Below, piece by piece: positions 1 through 8,185 of a stretch of DNA of 36,040 nt. The position numbers and the translations under genes are program-made. Source of the DNA: Clostridia bacterium (GTDB taxonomy: Bacteria; Bacillota; Clostridia; Oscillospirales; CAG-272); the NCBI GenBank assembly GCA_017522795.1, contig JAFWXZ010000056.1, positions 1-36,040 of the forward strand. The letters run 5' to 3'. Below the pieces are notes generated by a model. That model ran no database searches. It was not told the DNA's origin and saw only the letters and a program-made list of their open reading frames with translations. Position 1 is the first letter of the stretch, and each line of letters starts with the position of its first letter.

Positions 1-347
1 CTCTCGCTACCGACAAATTTTACCTCATTCCCCGATAGCATAGCCAGGGGAATAAGAAATCGCAGGGTACTGCCGCTCTCTCGACAGTTAAGCTCTGCCG
101 TGGGCTTTGCCTCTGCAAAATTAATGCCCACAACCTTGGCGCGCTCGCCGTCATATTCAATTTTCACGCCTAACGCACGCAGGCAATCTATGGTCGCCAG
201 CACGTCCTCAGAGGGAGTGATGCCGCTGATAAGGCTGCTCTCACCCTCGCAGGTTGCCGCCGTGATCAGCAGACGGTGTGCTACGCTTTTTGACGTGGGT
301 GCAAAAAGGCTGCCGCTCGCCCTACCTTTACTTACGAATCTTGTCAT
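1..347 (-). CDS. aroA: 3-phosphoshikimate 1-carboxyvinyltransferase (EPSP synthase), N-terminal part, cut by the window edge
   Basis: Reading the minus strand from the ATG at 347 gives about 115 residues before the window ends. They include APTSKSVAHRLLI (the PEP/shikimate-3-phosphate binding Lys-Ser region) and ESGSTLRFLIPLA, the characteristic EPSP synthase motif around the glyphosate-sensitive loop. The enzyme joins PEP to shikimate 3-phosphate, the sixth step of the shikimate pathway, in the cytoplasm. The start overlaps the end of aroQ by 20 bp, so it is the last visible gene of the aromatic operon. The MurA-type SGSKNAALPI motif is absent, which separates it from the murA gene elsewhere in this window. 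The other three quarters of the protein lie outside the window. Confidence 0.93.
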   Translation of the reverse strand, partial: MTRFVSKGRASGSLFAPTSKSVAHRLLITAATCEGESSLISGITPSEDVLATIDCLRALGVKIEYDGERAKVVGINFAEAKPTAELNCRESGSTLRFLIPLAMLSGNEVKFVGSE

Positions 348-765
348 ATAAATAATCTATCGCCTCGATATAGCCTCCGAGTCCCTTGCCGCTTATGGTC
401 TTGGTGCAGACCTCTCGGATATAGCTTATCTGTCTGAAATCCTCTCTTGTATCAACGGCGGAAATATGTACCTCAACCGTAGGCAGACCTACCGCCTTCA
501 CCGCGTCAAGCAGGGCAATGCTAGTGTGAGTGTAAGCGGCGGGGTTGATAACGATGCCGTCCGCCCCCTTAAAGTACGCCTCTTGAATCTTGTCAACAAG
601 ATCGCCCTCGTGATTGGACTGATAGCATACAGCTTCAATTCCAAGCCCCACGCAATGCTCCTCTATCATTCGTATAAGGCAGGCGTAATCCTGCTTTCCG
701 TAAATATCGGGCTCGCGTATGCCCAGCATGTTGAGATTAGGGCCGTTTAAAATATATAGCTTCAT
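328..765 (-). CDS. aroQ: 3-dehydroquinate dehydratase, type II
   Basis: A 145-residue protein, the usual length for the type II enzyme, which dehydrates 3-dehydroquinate to 3-dehydroshikimate. It begins with LNGPNLNMLGIREPDIYG, holding the catalytic Arg and Tyr region. It also has SNHEGDLVDKIQEA, INPAAYTHTSIALLDA and EVHISAVDTREDFR, all hallmarks of the dodecameric flavodoxin-like family. The ATG at 765 overlaps the aroK stop as ATGA. A longer reading frame reaching 834 would run deep into aroK and lacks this family's N-terminus, so the inner ATG is preferred. Translational coupling to aroK is expected. Confidence 0.96.
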   Translation of the reverse strand: MKLYILNGPNLNMLGIREPDIYGKQDYACLIRMIEEHCVGLGIEAVCYQSNHEGDLVDKIQEAYFKGADGIVINPAAYTHTSIALLDAVKAVGLPTVEVHISAVDTREDFRQISYIREVCTKTISGKGLGGYIEAIDYLYDKIRK

Positions 766-1229
766 AGATAGTTCTCCAGTATGTCGTTTGCAACGTAGTC
801 GGGCTCCAGAACAGAGGGAACGATCGCATCGCATACGCTTTTGTAAATAGGATAACGCTGATTGTACAGCCGTTCAAGAGCCTCTCTGTCGGATGACAGA
901 GGACGGGAGTCGGTGGTTATCAGCTTTTCGAGAGGACGGTCAAGAAATATAATTTTTCCGTTATATTTCAGGGCAGAAATGTTTTCTTTCCTGAGTATCG
1001 CGCCGCCGCCCGTAGCAATAACCGTACCGCCATTTTCTGCAAGGGCGCGTATTACCTCGCTCTCTACTTCTCGGAATTTTTCCTCACCGTATTTAGCAAA
1101 GAAATCCTTGATAGGCATTTTTATTCTCTCAACTATAAGCTCATCGGTGTCGGCAAAGTCGTAGCAAAGCTTTTCTGCCAGCAGCCTTCCCACCGTGCTT
1201 TTACCCGATGAGGGCATACCGATAAGCAC
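762..1229 (-). CDS. aroK: Shikimate kinase
   Basis: A 155-residue P-loop kinase that phosphorylates shikimate with ATP. It carries a Walker A GMPSSGKST near residues 5-13, the shikimate-binding DTD motif (ADTDELIVER), FREVESEVI and TGGGAILR, the standard shikimate kinase signature. The start shown is a GTG at 1229, 29 bp inside the aroE 3' end. Upstream in the same frame the codons read NIV, which family members usually have just before LIGMP, so the true start could be slightly upstream at a non-ATG codon. It overlaps aroQ by 4 bp downstream. No lid or substrate residue looks missing. Confidence 0.94.
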   Translation of the reverse strand: MLIGMPSSGKSTVGRLLAEKLCYDFADTDELIVERIKMPIKDFFAKYGEEKFREVESEVIRALAENGGTVIATGGGAILRKENISALKYNGKIIFLDRPLEKLITTDSRPLSSDREALERLYNQRYPIYKSVCDAIVPSVLEPDYVANDILENYL

Positions 1230-1992
1230 AATATTCTCTCTCGCCCTTGACCGCGTCGAAAATCACGTCGATCATATATGCGGGGCATTTCACACCTGTA
1301 AAAAGCTCTGATGCGCCGATGGCCTGCGCCACCAGCATATAAAGACCGCCTTCGGCATTGATGCCGCGCTCCCTCGCACTCTGCACAAGAGTAGTGTTAA
1401 TAGGATTATACACCGCGTCAACAACGCCAACGAGTCCTTCAAATTTTGAAATATCAACAGGACAGCCGAATATTTCGGGGTACATTCCGAGCGGGGTAGT
1501 GTTTACGATTATCTCCGCATCTCTGTGGTCGCGGTACAGCTCCTCATAGCTTATAGCACCGTCTTTGCCGCTTCTGCTTACGCGCATAATCTCACTTGCA
1601 CCGAGAGAGCTAAGCACCGCTCTCGCTGTCTTTGAGGTACCGCCAGAACCGAGAATTACCGCCTTCTTACCCTTGGGATCTATTTCCGCGTGGTCAAAAA
1701 GCATTCTCATTCCGTAAAAATCGGTGTTGTAGCCGTATAGCTTTCCGCCTCGGTTAACAACGGTATTCACCGCGCCGATCTCCCTTGCCGCCTCGTCTAT
1801 TACGTCAAGATAGGGAATAACCGCTTCCTTATAGGGAATAGTCACGTTTATTCCTTCAAACGCGCCCTCGCGCATAAAGCTCTCAAGCCCGTCTCTTGCT
1901 ATCTCCCGAAGCTCGTAATCATATCCGAGCTTTTCGTGTATTGATTTTGAGAAGCTGTGTCCGAGCCTCTCTCCAATTAGTCCGTATTTCAT
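1201..1992 (-). CDS. aroE: Shikimate dehydrogenase (NADP+)
   Basis: A 263-residue protein that reduces 3-dehydroshikimate to shikimate. Seen in order: the shikimate-binding SFSKSIHEKLG, INVTIPYKE with the catalytic Lys, GAVNTV, YNTDFYG and the NADP-binding glycine motif ILGSGGTSKTARAVLSSLGA. The chosen start at 1992 (MKYGLIGERLGHS) sits just after the aroC stop and is preceded by AGAGAAG. A TTG six codons upstream would overlap aroC and has no better ribosome site. Its 3' end overlaps aroK by 29 bp. Confidence 0.96.
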   Translation of the reverse strand: MKYGLIGERLGHSFSKSIHEKLGYDYELREIARDGLESFMREGAFEGINVTIPYKEAVIPYLDVIDEAAREIGAVNTVVNRGGKLYGYNTDFYGMRMLFDHAEIDPKGKKAVILGSGGTSKTARAVLSSLGASEIMRVSRSGKDGAISYEELYRDHRDAEIIVNTTPLGMYPEIFGCPVDISKFEGLVGVVDAVYNPINTTLVQSARERGINAEGGLYMLVAQAIGASELFTGVKCPAYMIDVIFDAVKGEREYCAYRYALIG

Positions 1993-1993
1993 A

Positions 1994-3091
1994 TTAATTC
2001 TTCTCTGCAAGGTAGTCGGTGCCGTATCTGCCGGTCAGTGCGTCTGCCATAACGATTGCCGCCATCGCGTCAACGACCGCCCTTGCTCTATGGATGATGG
2101 CGGGATCGTGTCTGCCGCCGCTCTTTAAAACCGTATTCTCCATCTTGGACAGAGAAACGCTTGCCTGATCCTTGAAAATGGTGGGAGTAGGCTTGATAAC
2201 CGTGCGGAAGGTGATAGGCATACCGTTTGTAATTCCGCCGTTGATACCGCCGTTATTATTACTGATAGTTTTGACCTCTCCGTCCTTTACCTCAAAGGGA
2301 TCGTTGCCCTCGCTACCGTATACGTCGGCAAAGGCAAAGCCAAGACCGAACTCCACACCCTTGACCGCGGGGATAGAGAACAGCGCGTGGGAGAGCATAC
2401 TCTCCATACTGTCAAACCAGGGCTCACCAACTCCCGCGGGCATACCGATAATTGCGCTCTCAAGTATACCGCCAACGCTGTCACCAAGGCTCTGTGCCTT
2501 CTCGATCTCCTTTTTCATACTCGCCTCCGCGCTTTCGGTAAGGGTGGGGAACTGCTTTCCGGAAAGCAGGGCAATATCGCTCTCAAAGTCCTCAAAGGGA
2601 CGGTCAAATGCCCCGTGCAGCTCGGTGATATGCGAGCCTATTCTGATACCGCGGCTCTCAAGAGCCGAGCCAAGCAGCGCGCCTGCCGCAACGATCGCGG
2701 CTGTAAGTCTGCCCGAAAAATGTCCTCCGCCTCTGTGATCCTCGTATCCGTGGTACTTCACGTGGGCAGTGTAGTCTGCGTGAGAGGGACGGGGAATATC
2801 CATCTCATCGCCGTAGTCTGCACTTCTTTTGTTAGTATTGGGAATAAGAATACATATAGGCGCTCCCGTTGTGTATCCACGGAATTCACCGCTGACGATC
2901 TTGAATTCGTCGCTCTCAACTCTCGCCGTGGAGATCTTGCCGCTCGGACGGCGCAGAGCCAGCTTCACCTCTATATATTCTCGGTCTATCTTTATCCCGG
3001 GCGCAAGTCCGTCAAGCACCGCGCCGATGTACTCTCCGTGGCTCTCGCCAAAGAGGGTGACTGTTATATTATTTCCGAAGCTGTTTTTCAT
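1994..3091 (-). CDS. aroC: Chorismate synthase
   Basis: A 365-residue protein that makes chorismate from EPSP using reduced FMN. It has the N-terminal LFGESHGEYIG motif, RRPSGKISTARVESD, GGGHFSGRLTAAIVAAGALLG and the C-terminal GGRHDPAIIHRARAVVDAM, all diagnostic for the family. The start at 3091 overlaps the aroB stop as ATGA and is preceded by a strong GAGGTGG ribosome site. A TTG 5 codons upstream is open but less likely. It lies second of the five core shikimate genes in the operon, out of pathway order, as is common in Clostridia. Confidence 0.97.
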   Translation of the reverse strand: MKNSFGNNITVTLFGESHGEYIGAVLDGLAPGIKIDREYIEVKLALRRPSGKISTARVESDEFKIVSGEFRGYTTGAPICILIPNTNKRSADYGDEMDIPRPSHADYTAHVKYHGYEDHRGGGHFSGRLTAAIVAAGALLGSALESRGIRIGSHITELHGAFDRPFEDFESDIALLSGKQFPTLTESAEASMKKEIEKAQSLGDSVGGILESAIIGMPAGVGEPWFDSMESMLSHALFSIPAVKGVEFGLGFAFADVYGSEGNDPFEVKDGEVKTISNNNGGINGGITNGMPITFRTVIKPTPTIFKDQASVSLSKMENTVLKSGGRHDPAIIHRARAVVDAMAAIVMADALTGRYGTDYLAEKN

Positions 3092-4098
3092 CTTACCACC
3101 TCGCAAACGTGGCTTATAAAGTTTGCCACAGTCATCTTTTCTATTCTATAGCTGCCTATCTCGTCAACAAATATCACCGAGATACTGCCGCCGTCGCATT
3201 TCTTGTCGTGGGAAATATAGGACAGCGCTTCGTCTATATTTCCCTCGTAGCAGGTGGGCAGTTCCACTCTCTCAAGCAGGGGAACAAGCCTTGCCTTTAC
3301 CTTATCCGAGCATACTACCGTCATTCCGATAGCCACGCACTCGCCGTGGTAAAGCTTACCGCCTGCCGCCGCCTCAATTCCGTGACCGAAGCTGTGACCG
3401 AAATTCAGTATCCTGCGAAGACCGCCCTCCCGCTCGTCATCCTCAACTACCGCCTTTTTGATAAGCAGCGACCTGGTGATTATCTCTTCAATATTTTCCT
3501 CTGTGTTGTCGCCCTCGATAAGCTCGAAAAGCTCCTTATCCGAGGTAAGTGACATCTTTATCGCCTCGGCAAGACCTGCCGAAAGCTGTCTTTTAGTTAG
3601 AGTTTTCAGCACATTGGGATCAATAATAACGCCCCTTGGCTGATAAAACGCGCCTACGATATTCTTAACACCGCCGAGGTTTATTGCCGTCTTTCCGCCG
3701 ATGGAGGAGTCCACCTGGGAGAGCAGGGTGGTGGGAATATTATAGAAATCAATACCGCGCATAAATGTTGCCGCCGCAAAGCCTGCAAGGTCGCCGACAA
3801 CGCCGCCGCCAACCGCCAGAACGCAATCCGAGCGTGTCATTCCAAAGTCGAGCATCGCACGGCAGAGCATATCAAGGCAGGCAAAGCTCTTTGATCCCTC
3901 GCCCTCCTCTACAGTCACGATCCTTGCCTCGCGGCAAAGGGGGGCAACCCTCTCTGCATACTCCCTTGGCACACCGCTGTCCGTGACGATAAGCACGCGT
4001 CTGTCAAGACTGAACAGCTCGTCCGCTTTGCCGAGTAGTCCTCGCCCAATATTTATATCATATCCCCTCTCACCGAGGTCAAGATGTAAGGTAGTCAT
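3088..4098 (-). CDS. aroB: 3-dehydroquinate synthase
   Basis: A 336-residue protein converting DAHP to 3-dehydroquinate with NAD+ and a divalent metal. The sequence shows the NAD-binding VGGGVVGDLAGFAAATFMRG, PTTLLSQVDSSIGGKTAIN, AEAIKM (metal-binding Glu) and the metal-binding His segments NFGHSFGHGIEA and YHGECVAIGM. The ATG at 4098 follows AAAGGAAAAGGAT. It lies 11 bp after pheA and shares ATGA with aroC. It is the first committed shikimate step seen here; no DAHP synthase is in the window. Confidence 0.97.
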   Translation of the reverse strand: MTTLHLDLGERGYDINIGRGLLGKADELFSLDRRVLIVTDSGVPREYAERVAPLCREARIVTVEEGEGSKSFACLDMLCRAMLDFGMTRSDCVLAVGGGVVGDLAGFAAATFMRGIDFYNIPTTLLSQVDSSIGGKTAINLGGVKNIVGAFYQPRGVIIDPNVLKTLTKRQLSAGLAEAIKMSLTSDKELFELIEGDNTEENIEEIITRSLLIKKAVVEDDEREGGLRRILNFGHSFGHGIEAAAGGKLYHGECVAIGMTVVCSDKVKARLVPLLERVELPTCYEGNIDEALSYISHDKKCDGGSISVIFVDEIGSYRIEKMTVANFISHVCEVVR

Positions 4099-4109
4099 AT
4101 CCTTTTCCT

Positions 4110-5201
4110 TTATAGCTTGATATATGTTCCCGCAAATTTAAGTCTGTCACAGAATTCGCCAAGGCTCTCCATAAGAGAGGTGCCCGCCTCGCTCTGTATA
4201 TTTCCCTCTACCTCAACGTAGAAGTAGTATTCCCAGAGCAATTCCTTCATAGGCCTTGAGCGCAGAGTTCTCATATTGAAGCCGTGATGTCCGATAACGT
4301 CAACGGCCCTTGCCAGCGCGCCTGCCTCGTTGCGCACGGTGAACAGCAGAATGGAGTGAACTCCTCCCTCCTTAGCTACGCGCCTATTGGCAACCCTTGA
4401 GAATATAGCGAATCTTGTGGAATTTCTCTTGTTCTCGTTTATATCGTGGTCAAGTACTGTAAGACCGAATATCTCTGCTGCCTCGCGGCTTCCGATAGCC
4501 GCCACCGATCTGTCGGGATTTTCCGCAACCCATTTAGCCGCCAGGGCGGTGTTTGCGAACTCGTGACGGGCAAATCCGTGCCTTTTTATGTATTCCGAGC
4601 ATTGACCGAAGGCCTGGGGATGACTTACAACCTCCTTTATCTCGTCGATAGTCACGCCCTCCTTGGCAAGCAGATCCTGCGTCACGGGCAGATCAAACAT
4701 TCCGTTCACGTACAGCGAGCCCGAGAACATCAGGTCTGTCACCTGACCGACCTCGCCGTTGTAGCTGTTCTCGACGGGAAGCACCGCAATATCGCACTCA
4801 CCCTTTTCAACCGCGCGGTATGCGCTGGCGAAGTCACCGTAGGATACCTTCTCGGCCGATGGGTAGAGCTTGCTTGCCGCAATATGCGCAAAAGCTCCTT
4901 CCGTACCAGAGAAGGCAACTCTCATCCCTTCTAAAAGGCGGCTCTGATACGCTCTTGACGTCGCCATAGTGTCGCGCAGAAAGCGTACGTAAAACTCGCG
5001 TATACGTTCGTTTTCAACGAGGACGGAGTTTTGTCTTATGACCTGCTCCTCGCGTGCCGCGTCAAGTATGGCAAGTCCTCTTTCCTTTTTGTACTCTGCA
5101 ACGGTCTCCGCCGCGCGCATACGGCGCACGAAAAGCGCTGCCATTTCCTTATCTATTTCGTTTATTTCTTTTCTTGCCTTGTCAAGTGAATTGTTAGCCA
5201 T
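4110..5201 (-). CDS. pheA: Bifunctional chorismate mutase / prephenate dehydratase (P-protein)
   Basis: A 363-residue P-protein that turns chorismate into prephenate and then phenylpyruvate. Residues 1-90 are an AroQ-type helical chorismate mutase (LDKARKEINEIDKEMAALFVRR...). Residues 94-270 are the dehydratase, with FSGTEGAFAH and the catalytic TRF at 262-264. Residues 283-363 form an ACT domain with GALA (294-297) and RSRP (314-317), matching the GALV/ESRP phenylalanine-binding motifs, so feedback inhibition by phenylalanine is expected. It overlaps the upstream aminotransferase gene by 8 bp. The ribosome site is AAGGAAAAAGAAA. Confidence 0.96.
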   Translation of the reverse strand: MANNSLDKARKEINEIDKEMAALFVRRMRAAETVAEYKKERGLAILDAAREEQVIRQNSVLVENERIREFYVRFLRDTMATSRAYQSRLLEGMRVAFSGTEGAFAHIAASKLYPSAEKVSYGDFASAYRAVEKGECDIAVLPVENSYNGEVGQVTDLMFSGSLYVNGMFDLPVTQDLLAKEGVTIDEIKEVVSHPQAFGQCSEYIKRHGFARHEFANTALAAKWVAENPDRSVAAIGSREAAEIFGLTVLDHDINENKRNSTRFAIFSRVANRRVAKEGGVHSILLFTVRNEAGALARAVDVIGHHGFNMRTLRSRPMKELLWEYYFYVEVEGNIQSEAGTSLMESLGEFCDRLKFAGTYIKL

Positions 5202-6390
5202 TTTCTTTTTCCTTATATGATTTTGCCAGCGCCTCGAATGCGGGCATAGATCTCTCTATCTGCTCTGTCGTCACACAGTAGGACAGCCGTGCGTAGCCTC
5301 CTATGCCGAAGTCGTCGCTTGGAACTATGAGGATTTCGTGATTTTTTGCTCTCTCGCAGAACTCGTTGGCATCTCCGCTCGGTGACTTGATAAAGAGATA
5401 AAACGCGCCCTGCGGTCTTATCATTTCAAAGCCAAATTCGGATAGCCTTTCCATAAGCATTCGTCTGTTCCTGTCGTAAACAGATATATCAGCCGTCTTG
5501 CCGAGACAGTAGGGCAGAGCCTTCTGTAGCAGGCTCGGTGCGCAAACGTAGCCGAGCGATCGTCCCGCGCCGCATACTGCCTGATACACCGATGTGAAGT
5601 CCTCGCATCTGGGTGAAACAAGCACGTAGCCTATTCTCTCGCCCGGGATAGACAGCGACTTGCTGAACGAATAGCAGACGATAGTATCGTTATAGTATTT
5701 CGTCAGATAGGGAACGGTCACGCCGTCATAAACAAGCTCTCTGTACGGCTCGTCCGAGATAAGATATATGGGATGTCCGTATCTTTTCTCACAGCGGCGT
5801 AGCGCCTCTGTCAGCGCCTTGATATTTTTCTCGCTGTAAACCGCGCCCGTAGGGTTGTTTGGAGAATTGATAATGATTGCCGCGGTTTTCTCACTTATCG
5901 CGTTTTCAATAGCCATAACGTCGGGCTGAAGCTCTCCGTCACAGGCAACCTCTTTGATAACGCCACCGCATTTTTCGATAAACACCTTGTACTCTGGGAA
6001 GTAGGGGGAGGGAACAATAACCTCCTCGCCTGCGGAAACCACTGCCGTCAGCGAGCAGGTAAGCGCCGCCGCCGCGCCGACACTCATATAGATACAGTCT
6101 GCGTTAACGCTCTCGCCATAGGTGAAGTTTATATAGTCGGCAATAGCCGCTCTCACACCCGGGTCGCCCTGTGCCGAGGTATATCCGTGAAGCGACACGG
6201 GATTCTCGCTTGAAAGCAGATCAGAAAGCGCCGCGTTCACCGCCTCGGGAGTAGCTACGCTTGGATTACCGAGGGAAAAATCGTATACCTTATCCTCGCC
6301 AATCTCCGCTTTTCTCTTTTTTCCGTATTCAAAAAGCTCGCGTATTACCGATCTCTTCGCGCCAAGCTCTCGCATTTTTTGGTTTATCAT
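5194..6390 (-). CDS. Class I/II pyridoxal-phosphate aminotransferase, probably aromatic/aspartate type
   Basis: A 398-residue fold-type I aminotransferase. Visible are GNPS near the N-terminus, HGYTSAQGDPGVRAAIADY, SPNNPTG (176-182), DEPYRE (213-218) and the PLP lysine in SFSKSLS (Lys244), followed by PGERIGY. As the first gene of an operon that produces phenylpyruvate, it is the natural candidate for the final transamination to phenylalanine, and possibly tyrosine or aspartate too. Substrate cannot be read from sequence alone. The start at 6390 is preceded by GGAGAAAAGAA and a promoter 30-60 bp upstream. Confidence is high for the family and moderate for the substrate. Confidence 0.92.
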   Translation of the reverse strand: MINQKMRELGAKRSVIRELFEYGKKRKAEIGEDKVYDFSLGNPSVATPEAVNAALSDLLSSENPVSLHGYTSAQGDPGVRAAIADYINFTYGESVNADCIYMSVGAAAALTCSLTAVVSAGEEVIVPSPYFPEYKVFIEKCGGVIKEVACDGELQPDVMAIENAISEKTAAIIINSPNNPTGAVYSEKNIKALTEALRRCEKRYGHPIYLISDEPYRELVYDGVTVPYLTKYYNDTIVCYSFSKSLSIPGERIGYVLVSPRCEDFTSVYQAVCGAGRSLGYVCAPSLLQKALPYCLGKTADISVYDRNRRMLMERLSEFGFEMIRPQGAFYLFIKSPSGDANEFCERAKNHEILIVPSDDFGIGGYARLSYCVTTEQIERSMPAFEALAKSYKEKENG

Positions 6391-6407
6391 TTCTTTTCTC
6401 CAAAAAA

Positions 6408-6426
6408 GTATAATAATTTATTATAC
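6408..6426. promoter_or_regulatory. 19-bp palindrome over the aromatic operon -10 region
   Basis: GTATAATAA, one T, then TTATTATAC: perfect 9-bp arms that cover the -10 and the likely transcription start of the minus-strand operon. It may be an operator, or simply a chance effect of AT-rich TATAAT symmetry; its plus-strand arm also spells TATAAT. Confidence 0.4.
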
Positions 6427-6449
6427 CTCTTTCGCATTACCTTTGTCAA
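6420..6449 (-). promoter_or_regulatory. Sigma-A promoter of the aromatic amino acid operon
   Basis: On the minus strand TTGACA (6449-6444) and TATAAT (6425-6420) are separated by 18 bp. The -10 ends about 30 bp from the aminotransferase start, leaving a leader of only ~25 nt. That is too short for a T-box or attenuator, so control would have to act at the promoter itself. Confidence 0.8.
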
Positions 6450-6483
6450 GGTAAAATAATAAAAATATAATTAAAGGGGCGAG

Positions 6484-6512
6484 TTGACAAAGGCGTTCCT
6501 TTGGTGTATAAT
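6484..6512 (+). promoter_or_regulatory. Perfect consensus sigma-A promoter for the FAD dehydrogenase
   Basis: TTGACA at 6484-6489 and TATAAT at 6507-6512 with exactly 17 bp between them. The start codon follows 31 bp later behind AAAGGAG. The divergent aromatic operon promoter lies about 60 bp away. Confidence 0.88.
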
Positions 6513-6543
6513 TGTTTTAACAAAACGAAAGGAGTGGCGGGGA

Positions 6544-8130
6544 ATGATAAAGACCGAAATAAAGCTGCCGTTCAATTACACCGATGCCGATATTTTCTCC
6601 GCCATCTCGGAGCGCTTACCTGTCAAAAGAGAGGAGATATGTGAGCTGAAAATCGTTAAGAGAAGCCTTGATATCTCCGACAAAAATCACATTCACTACA
6701 CCGCCACGGTAGGCATCAGCCTCTCGCCAGAGAGGGAGGCGGGGCTGCTTAAAATGAAGAAAAAGGTCAGCCCTATGTCCGACCTTTCCTTTGATATTCC
6801 TCCGTGTAAATTCTCCTCCCGACCTCTCGTCGTTGGCGCGGGGCCCGCGGGACTTTTTGCCGCGCTTTTGCTTGCTGAGGCGGGCGCAAGACCTATCCTT
6901 ATTGACCGCGGACTATCGGTTGCCGAGAGGGAGAGAAAGGTGGAGCTTTTCACCACCCTCGCTATCCTTGATCCCGAGTGTAATATCCAGTTTGGCGAGG
7001 GTGGCGCAGGCAGCTTCTCGGACGGAAAGCTAAAGGTTGGCAGTCTTGATAAATATAAGTACAAGGTGCTCTCGGAATTCGTTTCTGCCGGCGCTCCCGA
7101 GGATATTCTCTATTCGGTCGGTGCTCATCTGGGAACGGATAAACTTAAAAATATAGTACAAAAAATACGGCAGAAAATCATTTCTGCCGGCGGTGAGGTT
7201 CTTTTTACCACCAAGCTCACCTCTCTTAAAATCCGTGATGGCAGCCTTATAGGTGCTATCTGCGAGCGTGACGGAGAGAATATGGAATTTGATACCGACA
7301 CTCTCGTTTTAGCTACGGGACACAGCGCCAGAGATACCTTCCTTATGCTCCGCGACTCGGGGGTGAAAATGGAGGCAAAGGGCTTTGGCATTGGTCTACG
7401 AATAGAGCATCCGCGTGAGTACATTGACCGCATAATGTACGGCAATAATCCCCCCGAAAATATCGGCGCAGCAAGCTATCATCTGGTCACTCATCTACCT
7501 AACGGACGCAGCGTTTACAGCTTCTGTATGTGCCCCGGTGGCACGGTTGTTGCTGCCGCAAGCGAGCAGGGTGGTATAGTCACCAACGGTATGAGTGAGT
7601 ACGCCCGTAATGCCGATAACTCCAACGCCGCCTTTCTCGTTTCCATCAGCCCTGCCGACTTCGGATCGGATGACGTTCTTGCAGGCATCGATTTCCAGCG
7701 CAGAATAGAGCAGCGCGCCTTCGCAGTTGCAGGTGGAAAATATAAAGCCCCCTCAACTACCCTCGGCGCATTTGCAGAGCATCGCGCCGCTGAAATTTCC
7801 ACCGCAGTTAAACCCTCATATCCCATCGGCACCGAGCCTATCTCCCCCGAGGAGTATCTGCCAGAGTATATTACCGACTCGCTCCGCGCGTCTATATCCG
7901 ACTTTGATTCCTGGATGGGCGGCTTCTATCTGCCCGAGGCGACAATGACAGGCCCCGAAACCCGCACCACCTCACCCATTCGTCTGCTCCGAGCTCCGTC
8001 CTTTGAAGCAGAGGGAATCTCGGGACTCTACCCCGCAGGCGAGGGAGCAGGCTACGCAGGCGGCATAATTTCCTCCGCTCGCGACGGACTTATGGTCGCC
8101 GAGGCAATTATCAATAAAAACCGCAAATAA
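6544..8130 (+). CDS. FAD/NAD(P)-dependent dehydrogenase, COG2509-type, function unknown
   Basis: A 528-residue flavoprotein. The first ~90 residues are a small alpha/beta region typical of this family. They are followed by a Rossmann FAD motif VVGAGPAGLFAALLLAEAGA (97-116) ending in LIDRG, then QFGEGGAGSFSDGKL and a C-terminal GLYPAGEGAGYAGGIISSARDG, where the FAD site closes. These match the uncharacterised FAD-dependent dehydrogenases of COG2509, whose substrate is not known. The ATG at 6544 is preceded by AAAGGAGTGGCGGGG. A longer frame starts at a TTG at 6484, which lies inside the -35 box and is rejected. It is monocistronic, ending at a strong terminator. Confidence 0.9.
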   Translation: MIKTEIKLPFNYTDADIFSAISERLPVKREEICELKIVKRSLDISDKNHIHYTATVGISLSPEREAGLLKMKKKVSPMSDLSFDIPPCKFSSRPLVVGAGPAGLFAALLLAEAGARPILIDRGLSVAERERKVELFTTLAILDPECNIQFGEGGAGSFSDGKLKVGSLDKYKYKVLSEFVSAGAPEDILYSVGAHLGTDKLKNIVQKIRQKIISAGGEVLFTTKLTSLKIRDGSLIGAICERDGENMEFDTDTLVLATGHSARDTFLMLRDSGVKMEAKGFGIGLRIEHPREYIDRIMYGNNPPENIGAASYHLVTHLPNGRSVYSFCMCPGGTVVAAASEQGGIVTNGMSEYARNADNSNAAFLVSISPADFGSDDVLAGIDFQRRIEQRAFAVAGGKYKAPSTTLGAFAEHRAAEISTAVKPSYPIGTEPISPEEYLPEYITDSLRASISDFDSWMGGFYLPEATMTGPETRTTSPIRLLRAPSFEAEGISGLYPAGEGAGYAGGIISSARDGLMVAEAIINKNRK

Positions 8131-8140
8131 CCTAAAAATT

Positions 8141-8168
8141 AAGGCTGTCGCGTTTTGGCGACAGCCTT
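8141..8168. terminator. Bidirectional terminator between the FAD dehydrogenase and fbp
   Basis: An 11-bp perfect stem (AAGGCTGTCGC with its complement, arms 8141-8151 and 8158-8168) around GTTTTG, with TTTT at its 3' side on the plus strand and an AATTTTT run on the minus strand. It serves both convergent genes. Confidence 0.85.
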
Positions 8169-8185
8169 TTATATTGACCTTTTAT

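Noticed and set aside
2387-3151. 254-residue open frame opposite aroC and aroB
   Set aside because: It overlaps two certain genes on the other strand and shows no domain or ribosome site.
6390-6449. T-box or attenuator in front of the aromatic operon
   Set aside because: Only about 25 nt separate the predicted transcription start from the first codon, so there is no room for a T-box.
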